From Hyphococcus sp. (GTDB lineage Bacteria > Pseudomonadota > Alphaproteobacteria > Caulobacterales > Parvularculaceae): DNA of 64,000 bases. Positions 62,766-64,000 of the stretch are shown here, in pieces. The notes under the pieces were generated by a model. The model made no database searches. It saw only the letters and a list, made by a program, of their open reading frames with translations, and was not told the origin of the DNA. Every line of letters begins with the position of its first letter. The stretch's first letter is position 1. Location: positions 124,001 to 188,000 of the forward strand of contig JANQON010000012.1 of assembly GCA_028289605.1 (NCBI GenBank), written 5' to 3'. A program made the position numbers and the translations under genes.

Positions 62766-63599
62766 TCAGAGCGGGCGCTGGAACACCAGTTCGACGCGCT
62801 GGTCGAAGGCGGCCCGGGCGTTGCCCTCCACCGTTCGCGGCGCGTAACGCCACCGCCGCAGCGCGATGAGCGCCGCATCCGCGAAACAGGCGTTGGTGGC
62901 GGCGGCGACGCGCTCGCCGGAAACCCTTCCCTGAGCGGTGATGGTAAAGCTCAGCGTGACGACTTCCCGAGCTTCGGCGCTGTCGAGACATCCCATTGGG
63001 TAAACCGGTTCAACGCGTTCGATCACCCGCGCCTTGACGACGTTGACCGGCGGCGCCGGCGTCGGCGTGACGCTTCTTTGTTGAACGACGCCCGCGCCGG
63101 AATTCGCGTTGTCTCCGATTTGTCTGACTTCCCGGGGCAACGTCACCTGCCAGACGCACCAGAGCACAAAGGCGAGAATCGCCACCACCGCCAGAAGCGA
63201 CAGTTCCGGCTTGTCGGCGGCTTCGGCGCTGTCTACCTCCTGAAACGACTTCGGCTCCACCGGTTTGGCTGTCGCGAACCCGACATCGTCCTTGAAACGG
63301 CTGACAACGTCGGCGGGATCCAGTTCCAGAAATTCCGCATACGCCCTGACGAAACCGATCGCATAGGGCCTCGCCGGCAGAGAAGCGAGATCAAGGCTTT
63401 CAATAGCCTGGAGATGCTGTTCCTTAATGTGCGTCTTCTGCGCCGCTTCGGTCAGTCCAAGGCCCGCGCTTTCGCGGGTCGCCGCCAGCCATGCGCCGGC
63501 GTCGGGATATGCCGCGCCTGGCGCGTCGCTGAGGCGGCGTCGCGCATCTTCCATATCCACAATTTGTGCGGCGCCATTATTGTTCGTCACGTCACGCAC
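62766..63599 (-). CDS. RodZ-like HTH / membrane / TonB-C protein
   Basis: 277 aa with an unusual layout. Residues about 30-100 are a RodZ-type HTH_25 domain (DAGAWLAATRESAGLGLTEAAQKTHIKEQHLQAIES, RPYAIGFVRAYAEFLELD). A membrane helix follows (LSLLAVVAILAFVLWCVWQV). The periplasmic part, instead of the usual RodZ DUF4115 domain, is a TonB C-terminal domain: VIERVEPVYPMGCLDSAEAREVVTLSF and DAALIALRRWRYAPR, with two Cys that could form a disulfide. Possible roles: MreB anchoring, envelope sensing, or energy transduction. Divergent from no gene; it follows ptsP and is followed by ispG. Confidence 0.78.
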   Translation of the reverse strand: MRDVTNNNGAAQIVDMEDARRRLSDAPGAAYPDAGAWLAATRESAGLGLTEAAQKTHIKEQHLQAIESLDLASLPARPYAIGFVRAYAEFLELDPADVVSRFKDDVGFATAKPVEPKSFQEVDSAEAADKPELSLLAVVAILAFVLWCVWQVTLPREVRQIGDNANSGAGVVQQRSVTPTPAPPVNVVKARVIERVEPVYPMGCLDSAEAREVVTLSFTITAQGRVSGERVAAATNACFADAALIALRRWRYAPRTVEGNARAAFDQRVELVFQRPL

Positions 63600-63671
63600 C
63601 CGTCTGCAGTCGTCATGTCCCTGGCGTCGTCTTTGTTCGACGCAGGGCCCGTCTGTTGAAGCAGGAAACCA

Positions 63672-64000
63672 TTAACCTTCAATTGACGCTATGTTGGCCC
63701 CTTTTTCGAGCAAAAACGCAGTGAATCTTTCCCGCAGCGTATCGTCAGGCGCTCCGAATTCAGAGGCCGCCCAGGCGCCGATCTCGCCCGCGTCGAGCGA
63801 GCGAATCAGACGACGGAAGGGGCCGACCGACGGCGCCGGCACGGAAAATTCGCGCACGCCCACCGCGATCAACGCGGCCGCATTGACCGGATCGGCGGCC
63901 TGTTCGCCGCAATAGGAAACAGAAACGCCCGCCGCCCTGGCTTTCTCAAGACACTGATGCAGAAAACTCAAAAAGCCCGGATTCATCATGTCATAGCGCC
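63672..64000 (-). CDS. ptsP: Phosphoenolpyruvate-protein phosphotransferase PtsP, C-terminal end (5' part outside window)
   Basis: The frame is open to the window edge. The visible ~109 residues (RYDMMNPGFLSFLHQC, GVSVSYCGEQAADP, REFSVPAPSVGPFRRLI) are the end of the PEP-utiliser TIM barrel of enzyme I(Ntr). The catalytic Cys is in YCGEQ. Enzyme I starts the nitrogen-related phosphotransfer chain to PtsO and PtsN. Identification as PtsP rather than another enzyme I is inferred, since the N-terminal GAF domain is not in the window. Confidence 0.85.
   Translation of the reverse strand, partial: RYDMMNPGFLSFLHQCLEKARAAGVSVSYCGEQAADPVNAAALIAVGVREFSVPAPSVGPFRRLIRSLDAGEIGAWAASEFGAPDDTLRERFTAFLLEKGANIASIEG

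Noticed and set aside
63670-63682. ATTAACCTTCAA as a regulatory motif at the ptsP end
   Set aside because: The TTAACC contains the ptsP stop codon and the downstream bases are coding, so no independent evidence.

Overview
The window is a contiguous stretch of GC-rich chromosome from an alphaproteobacterium. The gene orders nuoN-birA-coaX-rnj and rne-amiC-mrcA-prfB, the division-site regulator MipZ, several alphaproteobacterial families of unknown function (DUF1467, DUF1489, DUF4167) and a perfect CtrA-type box (TTAA-N7-TTAA) fit a Caulobacterales/Hyphomonadales/Parvularculales-like organism. The genus cannot be fixed from this sequence. No phage, IS element, CRISPR array or rRNA was seen; the one tRNA is a CAT-anticodon tRNA.

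Region by region. 1-9.6 kb: a truncated TetR-type gene, CreA lipoprotein, pyruvate kinase, dienelactone hydrolase, a membrane J-protein, MipZ, an orphan PapD-like chaperone, a SPOR lipoprotein, DUF1489, a GH24 lysozyme-like membrane protein, then an odd small-gene region with an 18-bp palindrome and a frame-broken PEP-CTERM-like protein. 9.6-21 kb: MgtE, then one long minus-strand block, nuoJKLMN-birA-coaX-rnj-DUF1467. 21-31 kb: an ICMT-like methyltransferase, DUF3806, prfB with its programmed frameshift, PBP1A and amidase on the minus strand, and rne on the plus strand with a 627-bp intergenic region carrying the CtrA box. 31-36 kb: an M48 protease with TPR-like repeats, a DsbA-like protein, a questin-oxidase-like protein and upp.

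35.4-44.5 kb is an acyclic-terpene/branched acyl-CoA catabolic locus: a TetR repressor and acyl-CoA dehydrogenase on the minus strand, divergent from AtuA, the carboxylase beta subunit, an enoyl-CoA hydratase, the biotin-containing carboxylase alpha subunit and a TIGR03084 protein. A 15-bp palindrome sits between the -35 and -10 elements of the predicted atuA promoter. Just downstream is a COX-like animal haem peroxidase that keeps the catalytic Tyr/proximal His motif but has Asp where the distal His should be.

46.6-64 kb: tRNA, SIMPL lipoprotein, M28 peptidase, a secreted glycosidase-like protein with a secreted unknown and DUF4286, YegP, UvrD/PcrA helicase, DUF5946, PrmA, aminopeptidase P, DUF4167, prfA-prmC, ispG, a RodZ-like HTH/membrane/TonB-C protein and the C-terminal end of PtsP running off the window. 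Palindromic REP-like hairpins recur at three intergenic loci.
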